Source of the DNA: Euryarchaeota archaeon UBA256
Lineage (GTDB): Archaea; Thermoplasmatota; Poseidoniia; Poseidoniales; Poseidoniaceae
NCBI GenBank assembly: GCA_002494645.1
Contig: DACE01000033.1
Location: 381-64,380, forward strand
Length of the DNA stretch: 64,000 bases
Direction of reading: 5' to 3'
Part shown: piece by piece, positions 17,500 to 27,300 of the stretch
Numbering within the stretch: position 1 is the stretch's first letter
How the letters are laid out: each line of letters begins with the position of its first letter
Position numbers and translations under genes: made by a program
Notes under the pieces: generated by a model
Databases searched by the model: none
What the model saw: only the letters and a program-made list of their open reading frames with translations
What the model was told of the DNA's origin: nothing

Positions 17500-18912
17500 A
17501 TGAGAATTATCATTGGAGGGGCAGGACGGGTAGGATATGCGCTCGCTCGTGCGCTCTCCCGCGAAAAGTATGATGTCGTTATCATTGACCAAGATTCCAG
17601 AGCGGTCTCCAATGCACAGACACTTGATGGATTGGTCTTACACGGAAATATTACTTCCCGTGAAACTCTCCTTGAAGCAGGTATTGAAAGCGCCAGTGTC
17701 TTTGTTGCTGCTACACCTTCAGATGAATCAAACTTGATTGCGTGCTCAATTGCAGAGCACGCTCATGGAACGGAAGATGAAAAAAACCGCCTCATCAGTG
17801 TTTGTCGATTGCGTGATGCGTCTTTTGTAGGCGAATATCGAAACGGCCATCTCAAGGAATGGGCGAATGTTGACCACATCGTCAATCCCCTTCGAGGCGC
17901 TATTACACGGTTGAATGCAGGGCTTCGTTCAACTGACATTGAAGAAGTGATTCCATTTGACGACGAAGCCTACGTTATGGAACTGAATGTCGGTGATTCA
18001 GCACACAATATCACCTCGCGTAATCTTGGAGATTTGAAAGAAGATTTCGTTCATGGACTGCCTAATATCGTTGCAGTAAAGCGAACAGGTCAGCGCAGTT
18101 TTGTTCCTACTGATGAAACGAAACTCGAGAAGGGCGACCGAATTGCCGTGGCTGTTGTAGGTTTGGATAACTTCAACCCTGCCCTCCTAACCTTCGGCCA
18201 TGAAGTGACCTATTTCCCTGAAGAGCCCCGAGTGGCAATCATCGGAGCGACATCAATTGGTACAAAAATGGCAGAAGATTGGTTGAATCATCATGCGAAA
18301 GTGACCGTGATTGAGCAGCAATTGCATCTTGCTAACCAACTTGCGGGTTCTAAACTCGGAGGCCACCCGAACCTTGAGGTGATTCACGGTGACCATTTGG
18401 ATAAGTCGATTCTTGAAGAAATAGGAATTGAGCAATTCGACGTAGCACTCAGTTCACTTGACAATGACCACGCGAACATTGCAGCCGTTCTTTTGGCCAG
18501 TGACCTCGGTGTGACGCACACTGGGCTGCTCCTGTATGATGCTGATTTGGTTAAAGTGACGCAGCGAATGGGCATCTCCTTTGCCGTTGACCGTCGGCGA
18601 GTTGCAGTTGACAACATGTTGACCTATATCCATGAAAAGGTTTCAGGTCATTATGCGCTCCTTTCAGCAATTCCAGATGTTGTCGGATTGACCTTGGAAG
18701 TTAATGAAAAAGCGAAATTCGCAGGCAAGACAATCGCTGAAGCCCAGTTCCCTGATTGGGTGGCCGTCGCATTTGTGAAACGTCTCAATCTTGCTGGTGA
18801 ATGGGAATCAATGCAACCCAAACAGACCGAACTCCTCCTCGTAAACGATCACGTCGTCCTGTTTTGCCACAGAGACCGTGTGGCAGATATCCAGAAGCGT
18901 TTCAAGGTGTAA
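17500..18912 (+). CDS. trkA: Trk potassium system NAD-binding regulatory protein TrkA
   Basis: A 470-residue cytoplasmic gating subunit of a K+ channel/transporter. It is built of two RCK (TrkA-N plus TrkA-C) units. The first Rossmann motif is IIIGGAGRVGYALARALSREKYDVVIIDQD (residues 3-32); the second unit begins near residue 244 with RVAIIGATSIGTKMAEDWLNHHAKVTVIEQ. Each Rossmann part is followed by a TrkA-C-like ligand-binding domain. The length matches the double-RCK form of bacterial TrkA. The membrane partner TrkH follows after 2 bases. Confidence 0.93.
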   Translation: MRIIIGGAGRVGYALARALSREKYDVVIIDQDSRAVSNAQTLDGLVLHGNITSRETLLEAGIESASVFVAATPSDESNLIACSIAEHAHGTEDEKNRLISVCRLRDASFVGEYRNGHLKEWANVDHIVNPLRGAITRLNAGLRSTDIEEVIPFDDEAYVMELNVGDSAHNITSRNLGDLKEDFVHGLPNIVAVKRTGQRSFVPTDETKLEKGDRIAVAVVGLDNFNPALLTFGHEVTYFPEEPRVAIIGATSIGTKMAEDWLNHHAKVTVIEQQLHLANQLAGSKLGGHPNLEVIHGDHLDKSILEEIGIEQFDVALSSLDNDHANIAAVLLASDLGVTHTGLLLYDADLVKVTQRMGISFAVDRRRVAVDNMLTYIHEKVSGHYALLSAIPDVVGLTLEVNEKAKFAGKTIAEAQFPDWVAVAFVKRLNLAGEWESMQPKQTELLLVNDHVVLFCHRDRVADIQKRFKV

Positions 18913-18914
18913 TC

Positions 18915-20555
18915 ATGCGCTATGACGTGCTGAACCTCATTTTGGGTTGGACCCTGATTGCATTGATGGTTCCGCTTGCAATTTGCGGTTTTCTCACTCT
19001 GATCTTGGATGGTTGGCAATTAGCCGCCACGGCATTTTTGCCAGCTGTTCTGATCAGCGGTGGTCTTGGAGCCGCTCTACTGGGGTTCTTCACACGAACC
19101 GATTCTTCTGAACGGCTGCGTGACCTCGAAGCCTTCGTTGGTGTCGGTCTTGTGTGGCCAATTACCGTTCTCATCGGTGCGATTCCTTACTGGCTTGGTG
19201 GTGTTTTTGTTGGTCCGATGACCGATGGGGCAGGGCTTGTCGACATGGCGCGGGGTTTTGCTAATTCTTGGTTTGAGTCCATGTCGGGGTTCACCACCTC
19301 TGGTGCGACGGTGATTGCACACAACATGAGCCCGAACTGTATCCCTGGTACAACCCCTGATTGCATCAATGCTCAACCCCAAGGGCTCCTCTTGTGGCGT
19401 TCATTGACACAGTGGCTCGGTGGAATGGGAGTCGTGATGCTGGGGATGCTCGTTCTTTCTCGTATTATGGGTGGAGGTATGGCACTTGCTCGCGCTGAAT
19501 TAACTGGCCCTTCACTCTCACGGCTTCGCCCCAAACTACGTCAGACTGCCATCGTTTTGTGGAGCCTTTATCTGTTGCTCACGCTCGTTGAGTTGTTGTG
19601 TTTGAAATTCATTGGGGGCATGTCCTTTTTTGATTCGGTCAACCATGCACTTACGACGATGCCATCGGGTGGTTTTTCGACCCGTGATGCGAGCATTGGA
19701 TTTTATAATTCAGCAACCATTGATACGATTATCATCGTCTTCATGTTTCTAGCAGGAGTTAATTTCACATTGATTTGGCTCGCAGGCTCAGGTAACATCA
19801 AGCAAGCCTTCCGGGATGAGGAATTCAGAACGTATCTTTGGTACATCGGTATCGCTGTAGCCATCATCACCATCACACTGGTTGTCGCAAATTATGCTGC
19901 GGGCCAATCCTTGCGCTACACTTTGTTCACCGTTCTGTCGATTGGAACGAGTACGGGTTATTCTTCAACAGATTACGGCACATGGCCCGTTCTAGCTCGA
20001 CTCGTCCTCCTCATTTTGATGATTGTTGGTGCGTGTGCTGGGTCGACGAGCGGTGGTTTGAAACTCATGCGAATACGTTTGGCGCTGAAAATAGCTTTTC
20101 GTGAACTCTCACGCATTGCTCAGCCAAGAAAAGTACAGATGATTCGCATGAACGGTGAAGTCGTTGAACAGAAACAAGTCGGACTCATCGTAGGCATGCT
20201 CTTCATTTGGGTGGCTCTCTTTGCGGTGTCAGTGATCTTGCTGGCCTTTTTCATGCCAGATGAATCCTTTGAGACCATCATTTCAGTCGTTGCTGCCAGT
20301 CTCGGGAATACCGGTCCCGCGCTTGACGCATACGGTCCAAGTCAAACATGGGCAAGCATGGATTCAGGAGCCTTATTCCTGACTTCAATTCTCATGTGGT
20401 TTGGCCGTCTTGAATTGCTCACAGCCATCATCGTGCTTCACCCGCACAGTTGGCGCAAGGAAGAAAAGGCAGATGGTGAATTACAAGCAATGGCCATGGT
20501 GAAGCGGATTATGGCAGACCGTGAAGATGATGAGGCTCAGAACAAAGTTGCTTGA
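18915..20555 (+). CDS. trkH: Trk potassium uptake membrane subunit TrkH
   Basis: A 546-residue polytopic protein of the SKT superfamily with four repeated M1-P-M2 units. Pore-loop-like segments are visible: SMSGFTTSGATVI, TMPSGGFSTRD, SIGTSTGYSSTDYG and SLGNTGPALDAYGP, each carrying the filter glycine. QWLGGMGVVMLGM and GACAGSTSGGLKLMRIRL are typical of TrkH. ATG 18915 follows the trkA stop by 2 bases; an in-frame upstream extension would only duplicate trkA sequence in another frame. The 3' end overlaps the convergent RFC large subunit gene by 19 bases. Confidence 0.93.
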   Translation: MRYDVLNLILGWTLIALMVPLAICGFLTLILDGWQLAATAFLPAVLISGGLGAALLGFFTRTDSSERLRDLEAFVGVGLVWPITVLIGAIPYWLGGVFVGPMTDGAGLVDMARGFANSWFESMSGFTTSGATVIAHNMSPNCIPGTTPDCINAQPQGLLLWRSLTQWLGGMGVVMLGMLVLSRIMGGGMALARAELTGPSLSRLRPKLRQTAIVLWSLYLLLTLVELLCLKFIGGMSFFDSVNHALTTMPSGGFSTRDASIGFYNSATIDTIIIVFMFLAGVNFTLIWLAGSGNIKQAFRDEEFRTYLWYIGIAVAIITITLVVANYAAGQSLRYTLFTVLSIGTSTGYSSTDYGTWPVLARLVLLILMIVGACAGSTSGGLKLMRIRLALKIAFRELSRIAQPRKVQMIRMNGEVVEQKQVGLIVGMLFIWVALFAVSVILLAFFMPDESFETIISVVAASLGNTGPALDAYGPSQTWASMDSGALFLTSILMWFGRLELLTAIIVLHPHSWRKEEKADGELQAMAMVKRIMADREDDEAQNKVA

Positions 20556-22099
20556 CCAGGGCCTGGTCCTTGGTCTTCATCGGGTTGTTTCTCCTCTTCA
20601 GTTGTGACGGCTGCAACCTTAACACTCGGTGTGGATGGGGCTGGTATGGAGGCTTTTGAAGCCGCTATTTTTTCTTCTTCAACGTTCAACCGTTCATTGT
20701 ATGCTTTGATGAGGTCTTTCGTTGAACGACGACTCATCGGAAGACCCGTAAGGGATGCATGCTCTTCTGCACTCAGCCCTAAGGATATGGACAGATCAAA
20801 ATTTGTTGGGTCTCCAAGAGGTGAATCCTCTTGACTCAGTAGCATGAGTGGAAGAAGGAAATCTTCTCGTGTCACGGCTTTATTGGTGCCTGATAATTCT
20901 GCAAGTTTTTCGACGATACTCGGCCTTCCTTTTGGAGCAGACCGTCGAAGGAAATGTGGATATGAGGGGTAGATTCTTCCCTGCAGAGGTACGCGATTAG
21001 CGACTGAAGCAGAGAGGCTGGTGAGGTGTTGTGTCCAATAGGTTGAGCGATGCGCAGTGTTGAGGTATCGACCCATCATCATCTTGTCTGCTTGCACCAT
21101 GGTGGACGAGCCTTGACGTATACTTCCAGCGTCCGTGAACAGAGAAGCATTATTCCAGTGAACCCAATTTAAAAATTCAGAAGGGTCCTTGTCGATGGTC
21201 CGGGTAAGTTTGACAGCCTCCTCTGATTGACGCGTTCTATAGAGGTTGTCAAGACCTGGGAAAATCTCAACCGAAACGTCACGCTGACTTGCTTCTGCGT
21301 GCGAATGAACCAATTGACTCGTGAGGAGGTTGTCGTGAAGTCCAGTGGTCATGACCTGTAAGTCTCGAACGAGTGCTCTCAAATCTCCGTGATTTGTTGT
21401 TGCTAAAGCATCGATGGCGCTGTCCTCAAACTCAATCCCTTCTTCGCGAAGAACTCGGCGTGCAATACGGCGAAGTGCCTCATCATTGGCCCGAACAAAA
21501 TTAATCTTGATAATGTATTTTCCAAAGCGATCACGGGTCGAACGCCAAGATGAATTTCGTCCCCACAGTCCCATCTCTTCGTTGCATGCCAGAATGACGG
21601 GTTGTTTGGTCTGAGAAAGGAGATTAAGCAACTCTGCCTTTCCTCCAGAATCTCCCCGCAGCGCCACATTACCATCCTGCTGTTCATTGGATGTCATCGC
21701 TTTCTCAATTCGTGCTTGACTCACTTCCCGTAGGCCACCTGAGAGGTGGTCGACCTCATCGAGGAGAATGAGGGTGCGAGAGGGTGGTGCGCTGGGGTCA
21801 TGGAATAGTGAACGATGGGTTGCTCCGCTGGTCGCCGCCTTTCGAATGGCTGCGGCATTTCTCGCATCACTGGCATTGAGTTCAACAACATTCCACCCCA
21901 TGTCTTCAGCAACGGCCCTGGCAACCGTTGTTTTTCCAACTCCCGGCGGACCGATCAGGAGTAATCCTCTCTTTTTTGGCGCTCCAGTTTGCCATTCATC
22001 GAGCCATGCACGAATTTTTCGTCGTTGTACCTCGTTGCCTTCTAGCATTTGCTCACTGCGAGGACGATGACGCTCGGTCCAATCGCTCGCTTGACGCAT
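20537..22099 (-). CDS. rfcL: Replication factor C large subunit
   Basis: A 520-residue AAA+ clamp-loader subunit that helps load PCNA at primer ends. The N-terminus DWTERHRPRSEQMLEGNE is typical of RFC-L; Walker A GPPGVGKT is at residues 50-57, Walker B is LILLDEVDHL, and the sensor 1 region is PVILACNEE. The C-terminus has an acidic proline-rich linker ending in QATLF, a canonical archaeal PIP box for binding PCNA. ATG 22099 is preferred; TTG 22129 is an in-frame alternative. The RFC small subunit is not in this window. glyS lies upstream on the same strand, 110 bases away. Confidence 0.92.
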   Translation of the reverse strand: MRQASDWTERHRPRSEQMLEGNEVQRRKIRAWLDEWQTGAPKKRGLLLIGPPGVGKTTVARAVAEDMGWNVVELNASDARNAAAIRKAATSGATHRSLFHDPSAPPSRTLILLDEVDHLSGGLREVSQARIEKAMTSNEQQDGNVALRGDSGGKAELLNLLSQTKQPVILACNEEMGLWGRNSSWRSTRDRFGKYIIKINFVRANDEALRRIARRVLREEGIEFEDSAIDALATTNHGDLRALVRDLQVMTTGLHDNLLTSQLVHSHAEASQRDVSVEIFPGLDNLYRTRQSEEAVKLTRTIDKDPSEFLNWVHWNNASLFTDAGSIRQGSSTMVQADKMMMGRYLNTAHRSTYWTQHLTSLSASVANRVPLQGRIYPSYPHFLRRSAPKGRPSIVEKLAELSGTNKAVTREDFLLPLMLLSQEDSPLGDPTNFDLSISLGLSAEEHASLTGLPMSRRSTKDLIKAYNERLNVEEEKIAASKASIPAPSTPSVKVAAVTTEEEKQPDEDQGPGPGQATLF

Positions 22100-22209
22100 G
22101 AGAAGCAGGTGGTGGGGAGGGTTCTTCAACCTTCACAAAGAATTGAAGTCATCCGCCGATTCATGGGGAGAACTCTTTTCAAAAGAGTGAGATGAAAGGA
22201 TGGTCCTAT

Positions 22210-23892
22210 TCAAGCAGATTGAAGAAGAGATTCCATGGATATTCTAACTTGTTCGGTTGTATCTCTGTCTCGTATTGTAACGGTTCCATCTTCGAGGCTT
22301 TGATGATCGATTGTGATGCATTTGGGCACCCCGATTTCATCGGCTCTTGCATAGCGTCGGCCAATTGAACCACTGCCATCGTACATCGAAACTACACCGA
22401 GTGTTTGACACAATTGTTGGTGCAATTTCCACGCTTTTTGGTCCATGCCGTCCTTTTCAAAGAGCGGGAAGACAGCATAATCAACGGGAGCGACGGTGTC
22501 CGAAAGTTCCATCCGAACATACATCTCGTCGTTCTTGGTAACTTCTTGGTAGCTATGGTCAAGCACGTGCCAGATGATTCGGTCAATTCCAAAGGCTGGC
22601 TCAATCACATGAGGTATGTACCATTCACCAGTTTCTTTGATGGTTTTTTGATTCGGTTTGACGTGTTCTTCTCCCACCTCAACCGAAGTTCCGTCGGAAA
22701 GACTCACCGTGCAGGGGAATGGTGTTTCCTTAGGCAGGGCTTCAACGGCCTGTTTCACCATTCCTGCTTGTGCTTTGAAAGCAGGTCCTGCAGTGGCGCC
22801 ATTAATTGTCCAAGCATCGATTGTAGTGGTTCTTGGCTCATCGAATTCACGGCGAGCACGAAGCGTTTTCCCGGTTGCCTTTTCGTGGCTTTCGAGATCA
22901 TAACAGCCGCGGTGTGCGATACCAACACATTCAATCCATCCATAACTTCCTTCAATTTCTGCATCCCAGCAATCCAATGCATAGTGAGCCATTTCATCAC
23001 TTTCATGCTGGCGGAAGCGCAGTCGGGCGGTGTCAATGCCAACATGAGCGAGGAAATCATAGGTGATTCCGATGAATTGTGCAATGGTCGGGTGACGAAT
23101 GATTCCTTGGTGTGTAGCATCTGAGAGCGTAAGCAAGACCTCGGATGTGCCGTCGGGAATAAGTGTCAGGGGGTGGTCGTCCCATGGGGTGAGGTCTGCC
23201 TCTGCAGGTGTATGTGGATTGATGAAATATTCGAGTTCAGCCATATTGAATTCCCGAAGGCGGATCATACCTTGTCGGGGCGCAATTTCATTTCTGTATC
23301 CTTTACCGACTTGCACCGCTCCAAATGGGAGACGTTCCCTAAAGTGTCGGTAGAGTGCATTGAAGGATGTAAACATCCCCTGGGCGGTTTCGGGTCGAAG
23401 GAAACCGGGTCGCCCTGAATCCCCGGCTCCAATAGTGGTGTTGAACATTAAATTTTGAGCAGATACCTCGCTCCAGTCCTTAGCCTGACAGGCAGGACAT
23501 GCAGGGTTGACCTCATCGAGTAGGTCTTGGAGTTCAGAGCGTTTCAAGGCATCAGGGTTTGGGTGATGAGGTTCCAAGAGCGTATCTGCTCGACTCGCCT
23601 CTTCACAAGAACGACAGAGTGTCATGAAATCTGAAAATTCGCCGACATGGCCGCTTGCCTCAAGTACTGAATAAGGCGTTACGGTAGGCGATGATATTTC
23701 TACGATATTTCCAAGTTTAAGCCAGTGGTCAAGCCAAACTTGATTGATTCGAGAGCGCATTCGTCCGCCAACAGGACCAAAGTCATACAGACCCTTGGCT
23801 CCCCCGTGAATCTCAAATGCGGGAAGTAGGAATCCACGGCGTTTGAGCATACCACTCAAACGCTCAAGACGGCCTTCGTGTTCTTCACTCAT
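22210..23892 (-). CDS. glyS: Glycyl-tRNA synthetase (alpha2 type)
   Basis: A 560-residue class II synthetase of the single-chain dimeric type found in archaea and eukaryotes. The sequence shows RRGFLLPAFEIHGGAKGLYDFGPVG near the start, RPETAQGMF, motif 2 with GKGYRNEIAPRQGMIRLREFNMAELEYF, GIAHRGCYDLESHE, and an anticodon-binding domain with the DGSGSIGRRYARADEIGVPKCITID stretch. Two cysteine pairs (CRSC and CPAC near residues 92 and 132) probably bind zinc in the family insert. ATG 23892 diverges from the ferredoxin gene with 115 bases between. Confidence 0.95.
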   Translation of the reverse strand: MSEEHEGRLERLSGMLKRRGFLLPAFEIHGGAKGLYDFGPVGGRMRSRINQVWLDHWLKLGNIVEISSPTVTPYSVLEASGHVGEFSDFMTLCRSCEEASRADTLLEPHHPNPDALKRSELQDLLDEVNPACPACQAKDWSEVSAQNLMFNTTIGAGDSGRPGFLRPETAQGMFTSFNALYRHFRERLPFGAVQVGKGYRNEIAPRQGMIRLREFNMAELEYFINPHTPAEADLTPWDDHPLTLIPDGTSEVLLTLSDATHQGIIRHPTIAQFIGITYDFLAHVGIDTARLRFRQHESDEMAHYALDCWDAEIEGSYGWIECVGIAHRGCYDLESHEKATGKTLRARREFDEPRTTTIDAWTINGATAGPAFKAQAGMVKQAVEALPKETPFPCTVSLSDGTSVEVGEEHVKPNQKTIKETGEWYIPHVIEPAFGIDRIIWHVLDHSYQEVTKNDEMYVRMELSDTVAPVDYAVFPLFEKDGMDQKAWKLHQQLCQTLGVVSMYDGSGSIGRRYARADEIGVPKCITIDHQSLEDGTVTIRDRDTTEQVRISMESLLQSA

Positions 23893-24007
23893 CCTTTGAC
23901 CCGATTGCTCGGTATTGTGGCTGCCCTATGAACTTCTCCTCCACCCCTGCCTTAAACAGCGAATCTTCCATACACATCGTTATATCCAAACTCTCACTGG
24001 TTAGGTC

Positions 24008-24322
24008 ATGGGTCAATCCATGGTTGCCATCGTTGAAGACGATTGCACAGGTTGTGATCTTTGCATTTACCACTGTCCATTTGAGGCGCTTCTCCCGTTA
24101 GCGACCAATCCTTCAGGTCGAAAACACCCCAAGCGACCCATTATCGTCGTTGAACAAAATTGTGTAGGCTGTTTGTCCTGTATTGGGTCATGCCCAACAG
24201 ATGCCCTTCATGAAATCGCAGTGCCTCCGATTTCCATTGAATCCCCGCTGCTCAATCCCTCCATGCCAGAGAAGACTGCGGTCATCAAGCGATGGAAAAA
24301 TAGATCGACTCGATGGGCTTGA
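24008..24322 (+). CDS. 2x[4Fe-4S] ferredoxin
   Basis: A 104-residue protein with two classical cluster-binding motifs: CTGCDLCIYHCP (residues about 14-25) and CVGCLSCIGSCP (about 52-63). Spacing CxxCxxCxxxCP in both supports two [4Fe-4S] clusters. The segment between them (LATNPSGRKHPKRPIIVVEQN) is longer than in minimal clostridial ferredoxins, and a 40-residue basic tail follows the second motif. It probably shuttles low-potential electrons, for example with 2-oxoacid oxidoreductases, but no partner enzyme is adjacent. Confidence 0.88.
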   Translation: MGQSMVAIVEDDCTGCDLCIYHCPFEALLPLATNPSGRKHPKRPIIVVEQNCVGCLSCIGSCPTDALHEIAVPPISIESPLLNPSMPEKTAVIKRWKNRSTRWA

Positions 24323-24394
24323 TGTAAAACCAATCAATCACAACATTTTATTACTCCAAGGCCACGCTCCACACCCATAAGGTGTGAAGAAGAA

Positions 24395-27300
24395 ATGCCC
24401 AAAATTGTGTATTTGGACAACCCTCACGAATCTGAGGTTTTGTATGAGCGGCTCTGTCCGCCTGTCCGTGCATGGTTTCGTGACAAATTTCCTGATTTCA
24501 CACGGCCACAAAAATTGGCAATTCCTGCAATTATGGATCAGCGGCACTTGCTGCTTTGTTCACCAACAGGTTCAGGAAAAACCCTGACTGCTTTTCTTAC
24601 AGTCATCGATAATCTCGTACGTCTCGCTTTAGAGAATAAACTTGAGAAAAAGGTTCACGCCATCTATATTTCACCCATCAAAGCTCTTGCAAATGACATT
24701 CAGCGGAATTTAATCGGTCCTCTCAACGAAATAAAGGAAAATTATCTTCCGGACAGAGCACAAGAGATCCGAGTGGGTTTGCGAACTGGAGACACCTCTC
24801 AATCTGACCGTCAAAAGATGCTCCGTAAACCTCCTCACATTCTCATTACAACTCCCGAAAGTCTGGCTATCGCCATCACATCACCTCGCTTCCAGCCCAT
24901 TGTCAGCGAAGTTGAGTTCATGATAATCGACGAATTGCACTCGATGGTCTCCACCAAGCGCGGTGTCCATCTCTCACTCACGCTTTCCCTTTTGGACTCA
25001 TTACTCAAAAACCCGGTACAGCGAATCGGTATTTCGGCTACAATGGAACCGCTTGAAACCGTCGCTGAATATTTGGTGAGCAGTGACGATCGAGAAGCAC
25101 GAGGTCAGGCAACTGAAGTTTCCATTGCCAAAATTTCAGGTTCACGAGAATTGGATTTGGATATCCTGATTACGCACCCCAAATTTAGTGACCTCCCCGT
25201 CCTCAAAGTATTGGAATACAATATTGAGGCAATCGCAGATCTCATCAGTGCACACACGACAACATTGGTCTTTGCTAACACAAGAAAGATGACCGAAACC
25301 ATCGTTCAAAAATTACGCCCCTTCCTCGGAGACCTCGTAGCGGGACACCACGGTTCAATGGACAAAAACATACGTCTTGATGTCGAGAAGAAATTGAAAT
25401 ACGGACATCTTAGAGCAGTCGTGACTTCATCATCTCTTGAAATGGGAATTGACATCGGTTCAGTCGACCTTGTCTTGCAAGTCGGTAGTCCAGGCGATAT
25501 TGCTACTGCACTGCAACGAATTGGACGTGCTGGCCACCACGTTGGAGGTATCCCTCGTGCACGGTTTCTTCCTACCAGCGTTGATGATTTGATTGAATTG
25601 GCAGCCTTGCAAGCTGCGATTCAAACCGGAGACATGGACCGACTTGATTTTCCTCAAAATTGTCTTGACGTCGTCGCCCAATTTATGATTGGATTGGTCA
25701 TCATCAATCAACTTGATATTGATGAAGCCTATGAGATCATCGTTAATTCTTGGTCCTATCGCAATTTCTCATACGACGATTTCATTGAGGTTCTTGACAT
25801 GCTCGAAGACGAGCGTAGGGTCTGGATTGATTGGGAAGAAAACATCTACGGGAAGCGTGGCTATTCGAGGATGATCTATTACACCAACATTGGGACCATT
25901 GCTCCGGACAATTCCTATCTCGTCTTCAATGCTGAAGGGTCTATCCTTGGGAAGTTGTCGGGGTCCTTCGTTTCAAATCTACGTACTGGTGACGTAATTA
26001 TGTTGGGTGGCTCAACCTATCGGGTGACCAACATCCAAGGGACACGAGTCAACGTAACGGCAGTCACTGGCCATCGGCCAACAATTCCTTCTTGGTCGGG
26101 TGAAGCCCGCTCCCGCAGTCGTGAACTCTCTCAAGCACTCCTAGATCTGATTGGCCACTGCATTGTTGCACTTCGCAAAGAGCAAGACCCGCGAATCTTG
26201 CTTCGGGAAGCATACGGACTGTCGAAGGACGTGGCTAATGCGATTGCTCGTCACCTCGAAGAGCATTCAATAGACTCTTTCCAAGTGCCCGACCGCCGTC
26301 GTATTCTTGTTGAGCAAGTCATCACGGGAGCCTATCCTACCTACATGATTACTACATGCCGTGGCCGTGGCTTCAACACTGCTCTCGGATATTTCATGGC
26401 AGGTTTGGCCGAAGCCAATGGCATAGCTGTTATCGAAATGTCATTTGATGAAAACGGCCTACTCCTGAAAACATCACAGGAAGTTGACCCTGGTGACATG
26501 TACAGGGCCTTCAGAGAAAATAATCATCTCGAAGTGATCGAGCGTTACATCATCAATACTCAGATCTTTTCGAAGAGATTTCGAGAAGTCTCTGGACGCT
26601 CACTCATCATTCCAAAGCGAATGGGTGCCGAAGAAATCAGCCCTCAACAATTCCAACAACGTGCTGAGGCCTTATTGCAAAAGCACCGCACAACGGACGA
26701 TAGTCTGTTGATGAGGGAGGCTAAGAACGAAATTATGTTCGGAGATATTGACCTCATCGGTCTCGAAAATTTCCTTTCAGCATGTGCTTCTGGTGACGCT
26801 CGTATTGTCCACACCAAAGTCGTGGTGCCGTCAAGATTGGGCATGTCTTTGTTCATGTCGGCCTTTGAAGACTTGATGTCGATGAAGACCAGGGCTTTCT
26901 TGGTAAAGGACATTGACCCAGCAATTCTACAACGTCTCCTCGGAACCCGTTCTCTTGCCACCGAACTCTCAAAAGAACAGCTTCATGCGTTTTATTTGGA
27001 TAAAGCACCCGTTCCCACCAATGCCAAAGGCCTCTACAGGCTGATGAGCCATGGAGGTGGATTGGACCGTGAATTCAACAATCCTCTTTACAAGGAAAAA
27101 CTCAACAATGTTCCGCTTGAAACAATCCGCTCTTGGGTAGAGGAATTGGCTCAATCAGGAGAGATTACGAAAATTGACGGAACGGGTCAACAAGAGTTGG
27201 ACGGAAAATGGTTTACTCCTTACATGGCAGAGATTCACGGAACCCTCGGCTGTTTGGCTGTCAATGGTGGTAAGGATGTCGAAAATTTGCTCGAACTTCA

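Noticed and set aside
22405..23124. Long plus-strand open frame (239 codons) opposite glyS
   Set aside because: It lies wholly antisense to a clear GlyRS gene and its translation shows no recognisable domain and has an odd composition rich in Ser, Phe and Cys.
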